Shown here one piece after another: positions 7,273 to 17,496 of a stretch of DNA of 64,000 nt. The notes beneath the pieces were generated by a model. The model saw nothing but the letters and a program-made list of their open reading frames with translations, had not been told where the DNA came from and did not search any database. The position numbers and the translations under genes were made by a program. The stretch's first letter is position 1. Every line of letters begins with the position of its first letter. Source of the stretch: Pseudomonas sp. QS1027 (GTDB lineage Bacteria > Pseudomonadota > Gammaproteobacteria > Pseudomonadales > Pseudomonadaceae); contig NZ_PHSU01000002.1 of the NCBI RefSeq assembly GCF_002814235.1, positions 19,654 to 83,653 on the forward strand, written 5' to 3'.

Positions 7273-9051
7273 TCAAAATTGCTCGGCATCCAGTAGGAAC
7301 AGCGACTCGCTCCCGGCTTTTACCGAGGCCGTCAACGAATGAATACGCGGCAACAGACGTGCGAAATAGAACCGCGCGGTGCCCATTTTGCTCGCGTAGA
7401 ACGTCTCCTGACTCTCCTTGCCCAACGCTGCCTTGGCCATCAGTGCCCACATGTAGGCATAGGTGGTGTAACCGAAGGCTTGCAGGTATTCGACAGATGC
7501 CGCACCGATCTCGTCCGGATTGGTCCTGGCGCGTTCCAGGACCCAGGCCGTGAGGTCATCGAGGTTATCCAGCGCGGCGCCCAGTGGCTGGGTGAACTCG
7601 GCCAGCCCGGCGTCGGCGGTCTTGATGAAGTGGCGAATCTCTTCGGCGAACAGCTTGTAATAGGCGCCGCCGTTGCCGACGATCTTGCGCCCCACCAGGT
7701 CCAGGGCCTGGATACCGTTGGTGCCCTCGTAGATCTGGGTGATGCGCACATCACGCACCAGTTGCTCCTGTCCCCACTCGCGGATATAGCCATGACCGCC
7801 GAACACCTGCTGGCCGTGCACGGTGGTTTCCAGGCCGAGGTCGGTGAGGAACGCCTTGGCCACCGGGGTCAACAAGGCCACCAGGCCATCCGCGCGTTCG
7901 CGGGTGGTGGCGTCCTCACTGAACTTGGCGGTGTCCAACTGCATCGCCACGTAGGTGGAAAACGCCCGGCCGCCTTCGTTCGAGGCTTTCATGGTCAACA
8001 GCATGCGCCGCACATCGGGATGCACGATGATCGGGTCGGCGACCTTGTCCTTGGCCTTCGGCCCGGTCGGCGAACGGCTTTGCAGGCGATCGCGGGCGTA
8101 CTCGACCGCGTTCTGGTACGAACGCTCACCCGACGCCAGGCCCTGGATACCCACCCCCAGACGCTCGTAGTTCATCATGGTGAACATCGCCGCCAGGCCC
8201 TTGTTCGGCTCACCGATCAGGTAACCCACGGCTTCGTCGAAGTTCATCACGCAGGTCGCGGAGGCCTGGATGCCCATCTTGTGCTCGATGGAACCACAGC
8301 TCACCGGGTTGCGCGCGCCGAGACTGCCGTCGGCGTTGACCATGAACTTCGGCACCAGGAACAGCGAGATGCCCTTGGGACCGGCCGGGGCGTCCGGCAG
8401 CTTGGCCAGCACCAGGTGAATGATGTTCTCGGTCAGGTCGTGCTCACCGCCGGTGATAAAGATCTTGGTGCCAGTCACCTTGTAGGAACCGTCCACCTGG
8501 GGCTCGGCCTTGGTACGGATAATCCCCAGGTCGGTGCCGGCATGGGGTTCGGTCAGGCACATGGAGCCGGCCCAGACACCCGAATACATGTTCGGCAGGT
8601 AAGTGGCTTTCAGTTCTTCGCTGGCGTGGGTGTTGATCGAGACACAGGCACCGGCCGTCAGCATCGGGTAGAGGCCGAACGCGAGGCTGGAGGAGTTGAT
8701 CATTTCTTCGACCTGGGCCGACACCGCCTTGGGCATGCCCATGCCACCGAAGGCCGGATCACCGCCGACACCGACCCAGCCGCCTTCGGCGTAGGTCTGG
8801 TAGGCCTGCGGGAAACCGGCCGGGGTGAACACCGCGCCGTTGTCCCAGCGGCAGCCTTCTTCATCACCACCACGGCTCAGGGGCGCGATGCTCTTGGCGG
8901 TGACCTTGCCGGCCTCTTCGAGAATCGCTTCGACGGTTTCGGCGTCGACGGTCTCGGCCAGGGCAGGCAGTTGGGCCCAGAGTTTCGCGACCTCGAACAC
9001 TTCATTGAGGACGAAGCGCATATCGCGCAGGGGCGCTTTGTAGTCAGCCAT
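7273..9051 (-). CDS. Acyl-CoA dehydrogenase, FadE-like long form
   Basis: 592 residues, the roughly 600-residue bacterial form with an extra C-terminal domain. Signature segments are '[12 protein letters not shown]', the FAD/substrate stretch '[17 protein letters not shown]', and the catalytic-Glu region '[16 protein letters not shown]'. Oxidises acyl-CoA to trans-2-enoyl-CoA, the first step of beta-oxidation, passing electrons to ETF. GAGG lies 7 bases before the ATG. It is the last of three paralogues here on the same strand; the order matches P. aeruginosa PA0506-PA0508, where this position corresponds to PA0508 (reported as FadE2). Chain-length preference is not readable from sequence. 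Confidence 0.93.
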   Translation of the reverse strand: MADYKAPLRDMRFVLNEVFEVAKLWAQLPALAETVDAETVEAILEEAGKVTAKSIAPLSRGGDEEGCRWDNGAVFTPAGFPQAYQTYAEGGWVGVGGDPAFGGMGMPKAVSAQVEEMINSSSLAFGLYPMLTAGACVSINTHASEELKATYLPNMYSGVWAGSMCLTEPHAGTDLGIIRTKAEPQVDGSYKVTGTKIFITGGEHDLTENIIHLVLAKLPDAPAGPKGISLFLVPKFMVNADGSLGARNPVSCGSIEHKMGIQASATCVMNFDEAVGYLIGEPNKGLAAMFTMMNYERLGVGIQGLASGERSYQNAVEYARDRLQSRSPTGPKAKDKVADPIIVHPDVRRMLLTMKASNEGGRAFSTYVAMQLDTAKFSEDATTRERADGLVALLTPVAKAFLTDLGLETTVHGQQVFGGHGYIREWGQEQLVRDVRITQIYEGTNGIQALDLVGRKIVGNGGAYYKLFAEEIRHFIKTADAGLAEFTQPLGAALDNLDDLTAWVLERARTNPDEIGAASVEYLQAFGYTTYAYMWALMAKAALGKESQETFYASKMGTARFYFARLLPRIHSLTASVKAGSESLFLLDAEQF

Positions 9052-9133
9052 GGCAAACCTCGCAGGATCTAAACGACAGGCCCCGGATGGGGCCGATTTT
9101 CTATGGCTTGAGTTTACCCTAACAACTTTTACG

Positions 9134-9152
9134 ACACATAGGGTCTATGTGT
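9134..9152. promoter_or_regulatory. Perfect inverted repeat upstream of acyl-CoA dehydrogenase
   Basis: ACACATAG-GGT-CTATGTGT, 8-bp perfect arms, 82 bp upstream of the 9051 start. A second, nested pair GTGACT (9151-9156) and AGTCAC (9171-9176) follows immediately. Operator-like; the regulator is unknown and the sequence does not fit the PsrA consensus. Confidence 0.55.
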
Positions 9153-9234
9153 GACTTTTTAGTTATTTTTAGTCACACGCATATCCGAGGCATGAGGTGT
9201 CTGTTCTAACGCCCTCAGGCTCACTCGAAAACAG

Positions 9235-11031
9235 CTACAACGCAAACACCTCCGCCGGCAGACGCATCAGGCACTCACTCCCCGCCTCCACCGCCGCCCG
9301 ATGGGCAGTCGTGCGCGGCAACAGCCGCTTGAAGTAGAACTCGCAGGTCGCCAGCTTGCCCTGGCAATACTCGGCGTCACCACTCCCTGCCTCCAACCGG
9401 GCCTGGGCCACCAGCGCCATGCGCAGCCAGAGGTAGGCAAGAATGATGTAGCCGCTGTACATCAGATAATCCAACGCCGCCGCACCCACTTCATCCGGGT
9501 TCTTCATCGCCGCCATCCCGACCTGGGTGGTCAGTTCACCCCACTGCTGGTTCAAGCCGCCCAGTTGCGCCACATAACCCTTGAGCTGCGGATGCCCGGC
9601 ATTCGCCAGGCAGAACCGGTGCACGATCTTGGTAAAGCCACGCAGCAACTTGCCCTGGCTGCCGAGCACTTTACGTCCCAGCAGATCCAGCGCCTGAATC
9701 CCGTTGGTGCCCTCATAGATTGGCGCGATCCGGCAATCGCGGACCAACTGCTCCATCCCCCATTCACGAATGAAGCCATGGCCACCGAACACCTGCATCC
9801 CGTGGTTGGTCACCTCAAGACCGGTTTCGGTCATGAAGGCCTTGCAGATCGGCGTCAGGAAGGCCAACAGGTCCTCGGCGTCCTGGCGCTGGCTCGCATC
9901 GCTAGCCAGATGAGCGACATCCAGCCACTGCGCGGTGAAGTAGGTCAGTGCCCGGTTGCCTTCGTTGAAGGCCTTCATGGTCAGCAGCATGCGCCGCACA
10001 TCAGGATGCACGATGATCGGGTCAGCCACCTTGTCCGGCGCCTTGGGGCCGGTGAGCGCGCGCATCTGCAGGCGGTCGTTGGCGTACCGGACCGCCCCCT
10101 GGAAACTCGTCTCGCCCAGACACAGGCCCTGCATCCCGGTACCGAGCCGGGCATGGTTCATCATGGTGAACATGCAGTTCAGGCCCTTGTTGGCCTCGCC
10201 GATCAGATAGCCCTTGGCGTCATCGAAGTTCAGCACGCAGGTCGCGGAAGCCTTGATCCCCATCTTGTGCTCGATGGAGCCGCACTGCACACCGTTGCGC
10301 TCGCCCGCGTCACCGGCGGCATTGACCAGGAACTTGGGCACGATGAACAGCGAAATGCCCTTGGTCCCCGCTGGCGCGTCCGGCAGCTTGGCCAGCACCA
10401 GATGCACGATGTTCTCGCTCATGTCGTGCTCGCCGGCGGAGATGAAAATCTTGCTGCCGCTGATTGCATAGCTGCCGTCGGCCTGGGGCACGGCGCGGGT
10501 CTTGATGATCCCCAGGTCGGTGCCGCAATGGGCCTCGGTCAGGCACATGGTGCCGGTCCAGCGACCCTCGGTCAGTTTGCTCAGGTAGGTGTTTTTCTGC
10601 TCCTCGGTGCCGTGGGCATGGATCGCCGACATGGCGCCGTGGGTCAGGCCCGGGTACATGCCCCAGGAGGTGTTGCTGGAGCCGATCATCTCGCTGATCA
10701 CCAGCCCCAGGGACAACGGCAGGCCTTGCCCGCCATAGGCCGGGTCCGCCGCCAGGCCATGCCAGCCGCCTTCGACATACTGGGCAAAGGCCTGCTTGAA
10801 ACCCTTGGGCGTGGTCACCACGCCATTGTCGAAATGGCAGCCTTCTTCATCGCCGGAGCGGTTCAGCGGCGACAACACCTGCTCGCAGAATTTCGCGCCC
10901 TCTTCGAGGATCGCGCCGACCATGTCGGGGCTGGCATCGTTGGCGCCGAGGGCGAGGTAGTGGGCGTGGAAATCGAAAACATGGTCGATCAGAAAGCGCA
11001 TGTCGCGTAGCGGGGCTTTGTACTCAGGCAT
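9235..11031 (-). CDS. Acyl-CoA dehydrogenase, FadE-like long form
   Basis: 598 residues, paralogous to its two neighbours over the whole length. It has 'CLTEAHCGTDLG', '[17 protein letters not shown]' and the catalytic segment '[16 protein letters not shown]'. GGAG lies 8 bases before the ATG. It is 89 bp downstream of the diguanylate cyclase gene on the same strand, so the two may share a transcript. It corresponds by position to P. aeruginosa PA0507. Confidence 0.92.
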   Translation of the reverse strand: MPEYKAPLRDMRFLIDHVFDFHAHYLALGANDASPDMVGAILEEGAKFCEQVLSPLNRSGDEEGCHFDNGVVTTPKGFKQAFAQYVEGGWHGLAADPAYGGQGLPLSLGLVISEMIGSSNTSWGMYPGLTHGAMSAIHAHGTEEQKNTYLSKLTEGRWTGTMCLTEAHCGTDLGIIKTRAVPQADGSYAISGSKIFISAGEHDMSENIVHLVLAKLPDAPAGTKGISLFIVPKFLVNAAGDAGERNGVQCGSIEHKMGIKASATCVLNFDDAKGYLIGEANKGLNCMFTMMNHARLGTGMQGLCLGETSFQGAVRYANDRLQMRALTGPKAPDKVADPIIVHPDVRRMLLTMKAFNEGNRALTYFTAQWLDVAHLASDASQRQDAEDLLAFLTPICKAFMTETGLEVTNHGMQVFGGHGFIREWGMEQLVRDCRIAPIYEGTNGIQALDLLGRKVLGSQGKLLRGFTKIVHRFCLANAGHPQLKGYVAQLGGLNQQWGELTTQVGMAAMKNPDEVGAAALDYLMYSGYIILAYLWLRMALVAQARLEAGSGDAEYCQGKLATCEFYFKRLLPRTTAHRAAVEAGSECLMRLPAEVFAL

Positions 11032-11120
11032 GGTCGTTTCTCCGGCAGCAGATAACTCAACCTACTGCCCTGCCCGACCCCGGACAATCACCGTCCAACC
11101 GCTGAATGCTCCACCATCAC

Positions 11121-12449
11121 TCAGCCAACAGCTTCGCCCGTGCGAATCGCCCCACGTCGGCTCTGCCCCGCCGCGACCACGCAGTTACGCCCCGCGCCCT
11201 TGGCGGCATAGAGCGCCTGGTCGGCGGACTTGAGCACTTCTTCCGGAGTGCGCTGCTCCGGCTGACGCTCGGCGACACCGATACTCACGGTCACCGAGAC
11301 GCTCGAAACACCGCTGCCAGCCCGGCGCTGACGACCTTGCTGGTCGTCCTGGGGGCGATTGTCCTGGTTGCGCAACTGGATATGGTAGTTGGCGATCACT
11401 TCGCGAATGACCTCCAGGTGCGGCATGCACTCTTCCAGCGTCTTGCCGGCGAACACCACCGCGAACTCTTCACCACCGTAGCGATAGGCACGACCGCCGC
11501 CGCTGACCTTCGCCAGCTTGCTCGCCACCAGGCGCAACACCTGGTCGCCGACGTCGTGACCATGGGTGTCGTTGAATTTCTTGAAGTGGTCGACGTCGGT
11601 CATCGCCAGCACATAGTTGCGCCCCAGGCGCTGCATGCGTTCGTTCAGCGCGCGGCGTCCCGGCAGGCCGGTGAGCTCGTCGCGGAAAGCCATCTGATAA
11701 GCCTCGTGGGCCACCGCCGCGGCAATCATCAACATCACCTGGCTGCACATGATGTTCAGGGTGAACGGCAGGATGAAGGTCTTGGGCAACATCCAGAACA
11801 ACCCGAGCAACCCGGTCAATTGCGCCGCGTGCAGCGGTCGCGGATTGCGCCAGTACTGCACTGTGAGCAACACGAAGGAGGCGAAGAACACCGGGTAGGA
11901 CAACTGGATCAGGCTCATCCAGTCCCCGTGCAGCGCCGGCCAGCGGATTTCCGCCAGCCAGTCGAGCAAGGTCTGCGGATAACTCTGCTCCAGGCCCAGT
12001 GCCACGCTGCCCACCGCCAGCAGCACGGCGAACCGCGCGACCATGTCCTGGAACAGGTGCGTGCGCTCCTCCCAGGCGGCGTAAACGCCAAACAGCAGGG
12101 GCAGCAACAGGCAACAGAGGTGGAAGACCACCGCGGCGTCCTCGCGGACCTTGCCGTGATCCCGGTAGTAATCGGTCTGGGTGGAGAGCAGGAAATAGGC
12201 GATATACACCGTCACCATCAGGAACAGTTCGCGCTGACGTCGGTACACCGCGCAGTAGGACCCGCCCAGCAGCAAAACCAGGGTCGGCAGCACATTGAAC
12301 AGCGAGGTGAAGAAGACGTTGAGTTCCTTGACGTAGGCAGCCGCGAGCCCCGCAAGCAACAACAGGAGAGAGGGTAAAAAATGACCAGCATGGACAGTGG
12401 AAGAACGCGGCAAGGGTAAAGCTCCGACCGGCAACGCAATAAATGGCAT
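11121..12449 (-). CDS. Membrane-bound GGDEF protein (diguanylate cyclase)
   Basis: 442 residues if the ATG at 12449 is used; a TTG at 12413 has a better ribosome site (GGAG 8-9 bases upstream), so the start is uncertain. About seven or eight hydrophobic segments fill residues 25-250, then a GGDEF domain with the active-site motif GGEEF at about 325-329 and 'DVDHFKKFNDTHGHDVGD'. The inhibitory I-site RxxD that should sit 9-6 residues before GGEEF reads SGGG, so product inhibition is probably missing. It is inserted between two acyl-CoA dehydrogenase genes on the same strand. A CRP/Vfr-type palindrome lies just upstream. Confidence 0.88.
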   Translation of the reverse strand: MPFIALPVGALPLPRSSTVHAGHFLPSLLLLLAGLAAAYVKELNVFFTSLFNVLPTLVLLLGGSYCAVYRRQRELFLMVTVYIAYFLLSTQTDYYRDHGKVREDAAVVFHLCCLLLPLLFGVYAAWEERTHLFQDMVARFAVLLAVGSVALGLEQSYPQTLLDWLAEIRWPALHGDWMSLIQLSYPVFFASFVLLTVQYWRNPRPLHAAQLTGLLGLFWMLPKTFILPFTLNIMCSQVMLMIAAAVAHEAYQMAFRDELTGLPGRRALNERMQRLGRNYVLAMTDVDHFKKFNDTHGHDVGDQVLRLVASKLAKVSGGGRAYRYGGEEFAVVFAGKTLEECMPHLEVIREVIANYHIQLRNQDNRPQDDQQGRQRRAGSGVSSVSVTVSIGVAERQPEQRTPEEVLKSADQALYAAKGAGRNCVVAAGQSRRGAIRTGEAVG

Positions 12450-12482
12450 TGTGCCTGTATTGTAAGACCTAAAGTACGGCAA

Positions 12483-12498
12483 TGTGACATCAGTCACA
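12483..12498. promoter_or_regulatory. CRP/Vfr-type binding site
   Basis: TGTGA-CATCAG-TCACA is an exact TGTGA-N6-TCACA palindrome. On the minus strand a TACAAT -10-like hexamer follows 18 bases after the site, placing the palindrome near -40 of the GGDEF gene, the position of a class II activator site. It implies cAMP-Vfr control of the diguanylate cyclase. Confidence 0.65.
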
Positions 12499-12586
12499 AA
12501 TGCCATCTCTTTAACGGCAGCGCGGCGATTCTTCTTAGCGATTTAGTCAGGAATTTTTTCGCCGCCCGTCGCCATGGGCCGCACGC

Positions 12587-12622
12587 AAAAAAGCCGCTTC
12601 CCCCGAAGGCGAAGCGGCTTTT
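12587..12622. terminator. Rho-independent terminator
   Basis: AAAAAAGCCGCTTC and GAAGCGGCTTTT form a 9-bp GC-rich stem flanked by A and T runs. It ends the acyl-CoA dehydrogenase transcript on the minus strand, 20 bp after the stop. Confidence 0.88.
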
Positions 12623-12641
12623 ACAGAGGACTCAGTGTGGC

Positions 12642-14447
12642 TTAGTAGCCCAGGCTGAAGTTCTCTTCTTTCATGTCCATCAGGTTGTTCGCGCCAGACA
12701 GCATGGTGACCACGTGAGTGCGGGTACGCGGCAGGATGCGCTGGAAGTAGAAACGCGCGGTCTGCAGCTTGGCGGTGTAGAAACCTTCCTCGCTGGTACC
12801 GGCAGCCAGTTTCTCGGCGGCCAGGCGCGCCATGTCGGCCCAGAAGTAAGCCAGGCAGGCATAACCGGAGTACATCAGGTAGTCCACCGAAGCGGCACCG
12901 ACTTCTTCACGGTCCTTCATCGCGGCCATGCCGACTTTCATCGTCAGCTCGCCCCATTCCTTGTTGATGGCCGCCAGCGGTGCGACGAACTCGCTGACCG
13001 CTTCGTTGCCTTCGTTGGCCTGGCAGAACTTGTGGACGATCTTGGTGAAGCCCTTCAGCGCTTCGCCCTGGGTCATCAATACCTTGCGACCCAGCAGGTC
13101 CAGCGCCTGGATACCAGTGGTGCCTTCGTACAGCATCGAAATGCGGCTGTCGCGAACGTTCTGCTCCATGCCCCACTCGGCGATAAAGCCGTGGCCGCCG
13201 TAGATTTGCACGCCATGGTTGGCGGCTTCGAAGCCGACTTCGGTCATGAACGCCTTGGCAATCGGAGTCATGAAGGCCAGCAGTGCGTCGGCTTTCTTCT
13301 TCTCTTCTTCATCCTGGCCGTACTTGACGATGTCGACCTGCTTGGCGGTGAAGTAGACCATTGCCCGGTTGCCTTCGGCGAAGGCCTTCATGGTCAGCAG
13401 CATGCGACGCACGTCAGGGTGCACGATGATCGGGTCGGCGGCCTTGTCCGGCGCTTTCGGGCCCGTCAGGGAACGCATCTGCAGACGCTCGCGCGCATAT
13501 TTCAGGCCACCCTGGAAACCGATCTCGGCGTGGGCCAGGCCTTGCAGCGCGGTCCCCAGGCGAGCGGTGTTCATGAAGGTGAACATGCAGTTCAGGCCCT
13601 TGTTCGGCGGGCCGATCAGGAAACCGGTGGCCGCGTCGAAGTTCATCACGCAGGTGGCGTTGCCGTGGATGCCCATCTTGTGTTCGAGGGAACCGCAGGA
13701 AACGGCATTGCGCTCACCCGCGCTACCGTCGGCGTTCGGCAGGAACTTGGGCACGATGAACAGCGAAATACCCTTGGTGCCGGCCGGTGCATCCGGCAGG
13801 CGGGCCAGGACGATATGGACGATGTTGTCGGCCATGTCGTGTTCACCGGCCGAAATGAAGATCTTGGTGCCGCTGACCTTGTAGGAACCGTCGGCCTGAG
13901 GCTCAGCCTTGGTCCGCAGCATGCCCAGGTCGGTACCGCAGTGCGGTTCGGTCAGGCACATGGTGCCGGTCCACTCGCCGGAAACCAGCTTGGTCAGGTA
14001 GGCCTCTTGCTGCTCAGGAGTACCGTGCTCGGAAATGGTGTTCATCGCACCATGGGACAGGCCCGGATACATGCCCCACGACCAGTTGGCTTCGCCGACC
14101 ATTTCGCTGACCGCCAGGCCCAGGGACTCTGGCAGGCCCTGGCCGCCGTGTTCGACGTCGTGGGCCAGGCTTGGCCAGCCGCCTTCGACGAACTGCTTGT
14201 AGGCTTCCTTGAAACCGGTGGGCGTCTTAACGCCGGATTCGCTCCAGGTGCAACCTTCGGTGTCGCCGACCCGGTTCAACGGGGCCAGTACCTGCTCACA
14301 AAACTTGGCGCCTTCCTCGAGGATGGCGTCAACCATGTCCGGGGTAGCGTCCTGGCATGCCGGCAGGCTCTGATAGTGCGCTTCGTAACCGAGCAGCTCG
14401 TCACGGACGAAGCGAATATCACGCAAGGGGGCCTTGTAGTCAGGCAT
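12642..14447 (-). CDS. Acyl-CoA dehydrogenase (FadE1-like)
   Basis: 601 residues, third paralogue of the group. It has '[12 protein letters not shown]', '[17 protein letters not shown]' and '[16 protein letters not shown]' at the catalytic position, a Thr replacing the Asn of the paralogues. AGAGG precedes the ATG. It matches P. aeruginosa PA0506 (reported as the long-chain enzyme FadE1) by position and sequence. It has its own strong promoter overlapped by tandem PsrA-like sites, so it is probably derepressed by long-chain fatty acyl ligands. Confidence 0.93.
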   Translation of the reverse strand: MPDYKAPLRDIRFVRDELLGYEAHYQSLPACQDATPDMVDAILEEGAKFCEQVLAPLNRVGDTEGCTWSESGVKTPTGFKEAYKQFVEGGWPSLAHDVEHGGQGLPESLGLAVSEMVGEANWSWGMYPGLSHGAMNTISEHGTPEQQEAYLTKLVSGEWTGTMCLTEPHCGTDLGMLRTKAEPQADGSYKVSGTKIFISAGEHDMADNIVHIVLARLPDAPAGTKGISLFIVPKFLPNADGSAGERNAVSCGSLEHKMGIHGNATCVMNFDAATGFLIGPPNKGLNCMFTFMNTARLGTALQGLAHAEIGFQGGLKYARERLQMRSLTGPKAPDKAADPIIVHPDVRRMLLTMKAFAEGNRAMVYFTAKQVDIVKYGQDEEEKKKADALLAFMTPIAKAFMTEVGFEAANHGVQIYGGHGFIAEWGMEQNVRDSRISMLYEGTTGIQALDLLGRKVLMTQGEALKGFTKIVHKFCQANEGNEAVSEFVAPLAAINKEWGELTMKVGMAAMKDREEVGAASVDYLMYSGYACLAYFWADMARLAAEKLAAGTSEEGFYTAKLQTARFYFQRILPRTRTHVVTMLSGANNLMDMKEENFSLGY

Positions 14448-14508
14448 AGCGATAAACCTCTGCTGATGAATCCTGGAATGAGCGACCGCGTCGATTTGCC
14501 ACGCCGGT

Positions 14509-14552
14509 CAAACGGTTGTTTGAAACATACGTTTGCGCTCATTCCTTGTCAA
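14509..14552 (-). promoter_or_regulatory. Sigma70 promoter with tandem PsrA-type operators
   Basis: On the minus strand TTGACA (14552-14547), a 17-base spacer and TATGTT (14529-14524) form the promoter of the acyl-CoA dehydrogenase. Two copies of the PsrA consensus (G/C)AAAC-N2-4-GTTT(G/C) overlap the -10 and start point: CAAAC-GTAT-GTTTC and CAAAC-AACC-GTTTG, sharing the middle bases, at 14509-14535. The remembered PsrA regulon of P. aeruginosa includes PA0506, the counterpart of this gene. Confidence 0.75.
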
Positions 14553-14718
14553 GTGTCGTTCATGGTCCATTCGTCATACATGGATGAAAGATGCGCAGGA
14601 AAAGGCCGGCAGCCTTGAAAGGCAGCCAGGGGCACGTAATGGAAAGAATAGTCGAGGGTGAGAGCGGGTTATGCGAGGGAGGAACTAAAAGTCGAAGACT
14701 TGAAAACGCAGCAAATCC

Positions 14719-14802
14719 TGTAGGAGCCGGCTTGCTGGCGATGAGGCCCGTCAGTCTTGCATCGACTTATCGGCCGCCATCGCCAGCAAGCCGGCTCCTA
14801 CA
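14719..14802. repeat. REP inverted repeat
   Basis: TGTAGGAGCCGGCTTGCTGGCGATG paired with its complement 60 bases on; the most common version of the repeat in this window. It lies between the acyl-CoA dehydrogenase promoter and the small gene at 14838. Confidence 0.88.
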
Positions 14803-14837
14803 AGGGATCGCGTTTCAATTCTGATGGAGAGGAGCTA

Positions 14838-15131
14838 TCAGGCGTAGGTATCGATCAACGTACCAAGTGCCTGATCCGAAGCCTTGGCCACCTTGGCACC
14901 CGCTTCGACCTGAAGCTTGCCCTGGGTCATGTCCACCATGGTGCTCGACAGATCTTGCTGGCTGCGGTCCACCGACAACAGTCGATTGACCTGGGTATCG
15001 GACGATTGGCTCTTCAGCGAGCGCCCGACAATGGTATCGGCGGTTTGACTGGCCGATTGGTCGACACGATTCTGCCCGGACCGAATAGTGCTCAGACCGG
15101 CATAAACAGCGGTATTTCCTGAGATTTCCAT
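14838..15131 (-). CDS. Conserved hypothetical protein
   Basis: 97 residues from the ATG at 15131; a TTG two codons earlier is also possible. No signal peptide, membrane segment or cysteine. It is rich in Ser/Gln/Thr and predicted helical ('ADTIVGRSLKSQSSDTQVNRLLSVDRSQQ'), a composition reminiscent of small flagellar or motility-type helical proteins, but I do not recognise a family. A gene of this size also sits between bioD and the acyl-CoA dehydrogenase in P. aeruginosa (PA0505). Confidence 0.75.
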   Translation of the reverse strand: MEISGNTAVYAGLSTIRSGQNRVDQSASQTADTIVGRSLKSQSSDTQVNRLLSVDRSQQDLSSTMVDMTQGKLQVEAGAKVAKASDQALGTLIDTYA

Positions 15132-15282
15132 GGGCAAACTCGACTGAAGACGGGATCGACAGTCTGCATTTAAGCAGACCTGTCAAAGAAACACCCGTCA
15201 AAAACAATAATGGCAGATTGCCTGTTGATAGGCAGAATCTTAGGGAAGCCTCAACCAACCCGCAGACACCGCAGCCCCGCGC

Positions 15283-15963
15283 CTAGTCCAGCAAATCCAA
15301 CTGCAGGTACTGCGCGACGGTTTCGGCGCTCGCCGCCTTGAGCCTCGGCACCCGCCCCAGGCAAGGGGCCGGCAGGCGTTCGGCCAGGGTTGCGAGGTTC
15401 TCTTCCAGGCGTGAAGTCTTCGGCTCGATGATATTGGCGACCCAGCCGGCCAGTTGCAGTCCATCTCGCTCGATGGCTTCGGCGGTCAGCAGGGCATGGC
15501 TGATGCACCCCAGGCGTACCCCCACCACCAGGATCACCGGCAAGGCCAGCGCCTGGGCCAGATCCGACAGGCTCGCCTGGTCCGCCAACGGCACTCGCCA
15601 GCCGCCGGCGCCTTCTATCAAGGTGAAGTCGGCCCGCTTGGCCAATACTTGCCGCATCGGTCCCAGCAAGGACTGTACGGTCAACTTCATCCCCGCCTCG
15701 CGCGCCGCCAGATGCGGGGCAATCGCCGGCTCGAAAGCTATCGGATTGACCTCGGCATAGCTCAGCGGCAGCGAACATTCGGCCAGCAACGCCAGGGCAT
15801 CGGCGTTGCGCAAACCCTGCGGCGTCACCTCACAGCCAGACGCCACCGGCTTGCCCGCCGCGGTGCTCAGGCCGGCCTGACGGGCCGCGTGCAGCAAGCC
15901 GGCGGCAATCGTGGTCTTGCCCACGTCGGTATCGGTGCCGGTAATGAAATAGGCAGCGCTCAT
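15283..15963 (-). CDS. bioD: Dethiobiotin synthase
   Basis: 226 residues. The P-loop '[16 protein letters not shown]' is at residues 8-23 and '[12 protein letters not shown]' is the second nucleotide/substrate segment. Catalyses ATP-dependent carboxylation of 7,8-diaminopelargonate to dethiobiotin. Its ATGA overlaps the bioC stop, so it is the last gene of bioBFHCD. Confidence 0.95.
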   Translation of the reverse strand: MSAAYFITGTDTDVGKTTIAAGLLHAARQAGLSTAAGKPVASGCEVTPQGLRNADALALLAECSLPLSYAEVNPIAFEPAIAPHLAAREAGMKLTVQSLLGPMRQVLAKRADFTLIEGAGGWRVPLADQASLSDLAQALALPVILVVGVRLGCISHALLTAEAIERDGLQLAGWVANIIEPKTSRLEENLATLAERLPAPCLGRVPRLKAASAETVAQYLQLDLLD

Positions 15964-16772
15964 AGCGGTTTCTCCAGAATGGCGTAGACCACCTGATAGG
16001 TCGCCGGCAAACCCTCGGCCTGGCGAAACTGTTCATAGGCCTGCATCAACCCGAGAATCCGCGCCCGCCCGGTCAAACCACCCGGCCGACCAGGGTTGAG
16101 GTTATGCGCGCCCAATGCCTTGAGTTCATGGGTCAGGCTGCGCACATCCGGGTAGTGCAGCACCTGCGGCCGGCTTTCCAGGCTGACCACACGCAGACCG
16201 CTGTCCCGGCACAGTTGCTGATAGTCGCTGAACAACCGGAAGCGGTTGACGTGCACCAGGCCATCCACCGCCCGCCAGCTTTCCCGCAACTCGTGCAGGG
16301 TGCCGACACACAGGCTGGCAAAAGCCATCACCCCGCCCGGCCGCAATACCCGCTGAGCCTCACCGAGTACCGCGGCGAAATCGGCGCACCACTGTACCGC
16401 CAGGCTGGAGAACACCAGATCGCAGCTAGCGGCTTGCAACGGCAGACGCTCGGCGTCCCCGGCGACAAAGTGTCGGGCGCCGCCCAGCGGACGCGCATGC
16501 TCCAGCATGCCCTGGGCAATATCCAGCGCCACGCCTTCGCCCTGCGCGAAACGAACGCCCAGGGCTCGGCTGAAGTAGCCGGTGCCACAGCCCATATCAA
16601 GCCAACGGGACGGACTCGACTCGGCCGGCAGGCGCCCGAGCAATTCATGACCGACATCGCGCTGCAATTGGGCGACGCTGTCATAGCTGGCCGCCGCGCG
16701 GGAAAACGAGGCAGCAACCTGACGCTTGTCGGGCAAGCCGCCCGGCAAGACGGGGTGGGAAAGATCAGTCAT
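15960..16772 (-). CDS. bioC: Malonyl-ACP O-methyltransferase
   Basis: 270 residues from the ATG at 16772, which overlaps the end of bioH by 8 bp; an ATG 4 codons earlier is also possible. SAM-binding motif I '[15 protein letters not shown]' lies near residues 52-66, and motif II/III wording '[12 protein letters not shown]' follows. BioC methylates malonyl-ACP to disguise it as a primer for pimeloyl synthesis. Confidence 0.93.
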   Translation of the reverse strand: MTDLSHPVLPGGLPDKRQVAASFSRAAASYDSVAQLQRDVGHELLGRLPAESSPSRWLDMGCGTGYFSRALGVRFAQGEGVALDIAQGMLEHARPLGGARHFVAGDAERLPLQAASCDLVFSSLAVQWCADFAAVLGEAQRVLRPGGVMAFASLCVGTLHELRESWRAVDGLVHVNRFRLFSDYQQLCRDSGLRVVSLESRPQVLHYPDVRSLTHELKALGAHNLNPGRPGGLTGRARILGLMQAYEQFRQAEGLPATYQVVYAILEKPL

Positions 16773-17496
16773 CACCGGACTCATGCAAAAAGGCCTGGAT
16801 CGCCCCGGCCACTCCATGGGGGTCGTCCAGTAGAAAAGCGTGGCCGGCCTGTTCGATCAGGCCGATTTCGACATCCGGCAACAACGCCAGCAGATCACTG
16901 GCGGCCTCAGCCGGCACCAGGCCATCCTGGCCAGCGAACAGGTGCAGTTGCGGACCGCGATAGGCTTGCAGGGCCTGACGGGTATCCAGTTGCGCCAGCA
17001 CCTCCAGCCCGTTCAACAGGGTCTCGGGAGCCGTGTGCGGCGCACCGGCCAGGAGCAGTCGCGCCTGTCTGCGCGGGTCAGCCGAACCCTGGGCACAGAG
17101 CAGGCTGAAACGCTTGAGGGTCGTTTGCGGATCGGCGCGGCAGCCGGCCAGGAACAGGTCGAAGGTATCGTTCTCCATAGCCCCGGACCAGCCATCACTC
17201 ACCACGAAACACGGGTTGCTCGCCAGGGTCAGCAGACCGCAGCAGCGTTCGCCGCGCCGCGCCGCCAGCGCCGAAGCGAGCATGCCACCCAGGGACCAGC
17301 CGCCCAGCCAGGCGTCGTCCGGCAGGGTCGCATCGAGTTCGTCGAGCCACTCTTCGGGATCGCCGCTGGCCAGTTCCGGCAAGGGTTCGATTTCCACCCG
17401 CAAGTGCTCATCCAGCCCGCGCAAGGCAGCAGCCAGGGGTTCCAGCGGCGAGATGCCGAGGCCCCAACCGGGCAACAGGATCAGACGATCACGCAT
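16765..17496 (-). CDS. bioH: Pimeloyl-ACP methyl ester carboxylesterase
   Basis: 243 residues from the ATG at 17496, preceded by GGAG at 8 bases; it overlaps bioF by 8 bp. Alpha/beta hydrolase with the nucleophile elbow 'GGWSLGG' and the catalytic His in '[12 protein letters not shown]'. BioH removes the methyl ester at the end of pimeloyl-ACP assembly. Confidence 0.93.
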   Translation of the reverse strand: MRDRLILLPGWGLGISPLEPLAAALRGLDEHLRVEIEPLPELASGDPEEWLDELDATLPDDAWLGGWSLGGMLASALAARRGERCCGLLTLASNPCFVVSDGWSGAMENDTFDLFLAGCRADPQTTLKRFSLLCAQGSADPRRQARLLLAGAPHTAPETLLNGLEVLAQLDTRQALQAYRGPQLHLFAGQDGLVPAEAASDLLALLPDVEIGLIEQAGHAFLLDDPHGVAGAIQAFLHESGDD

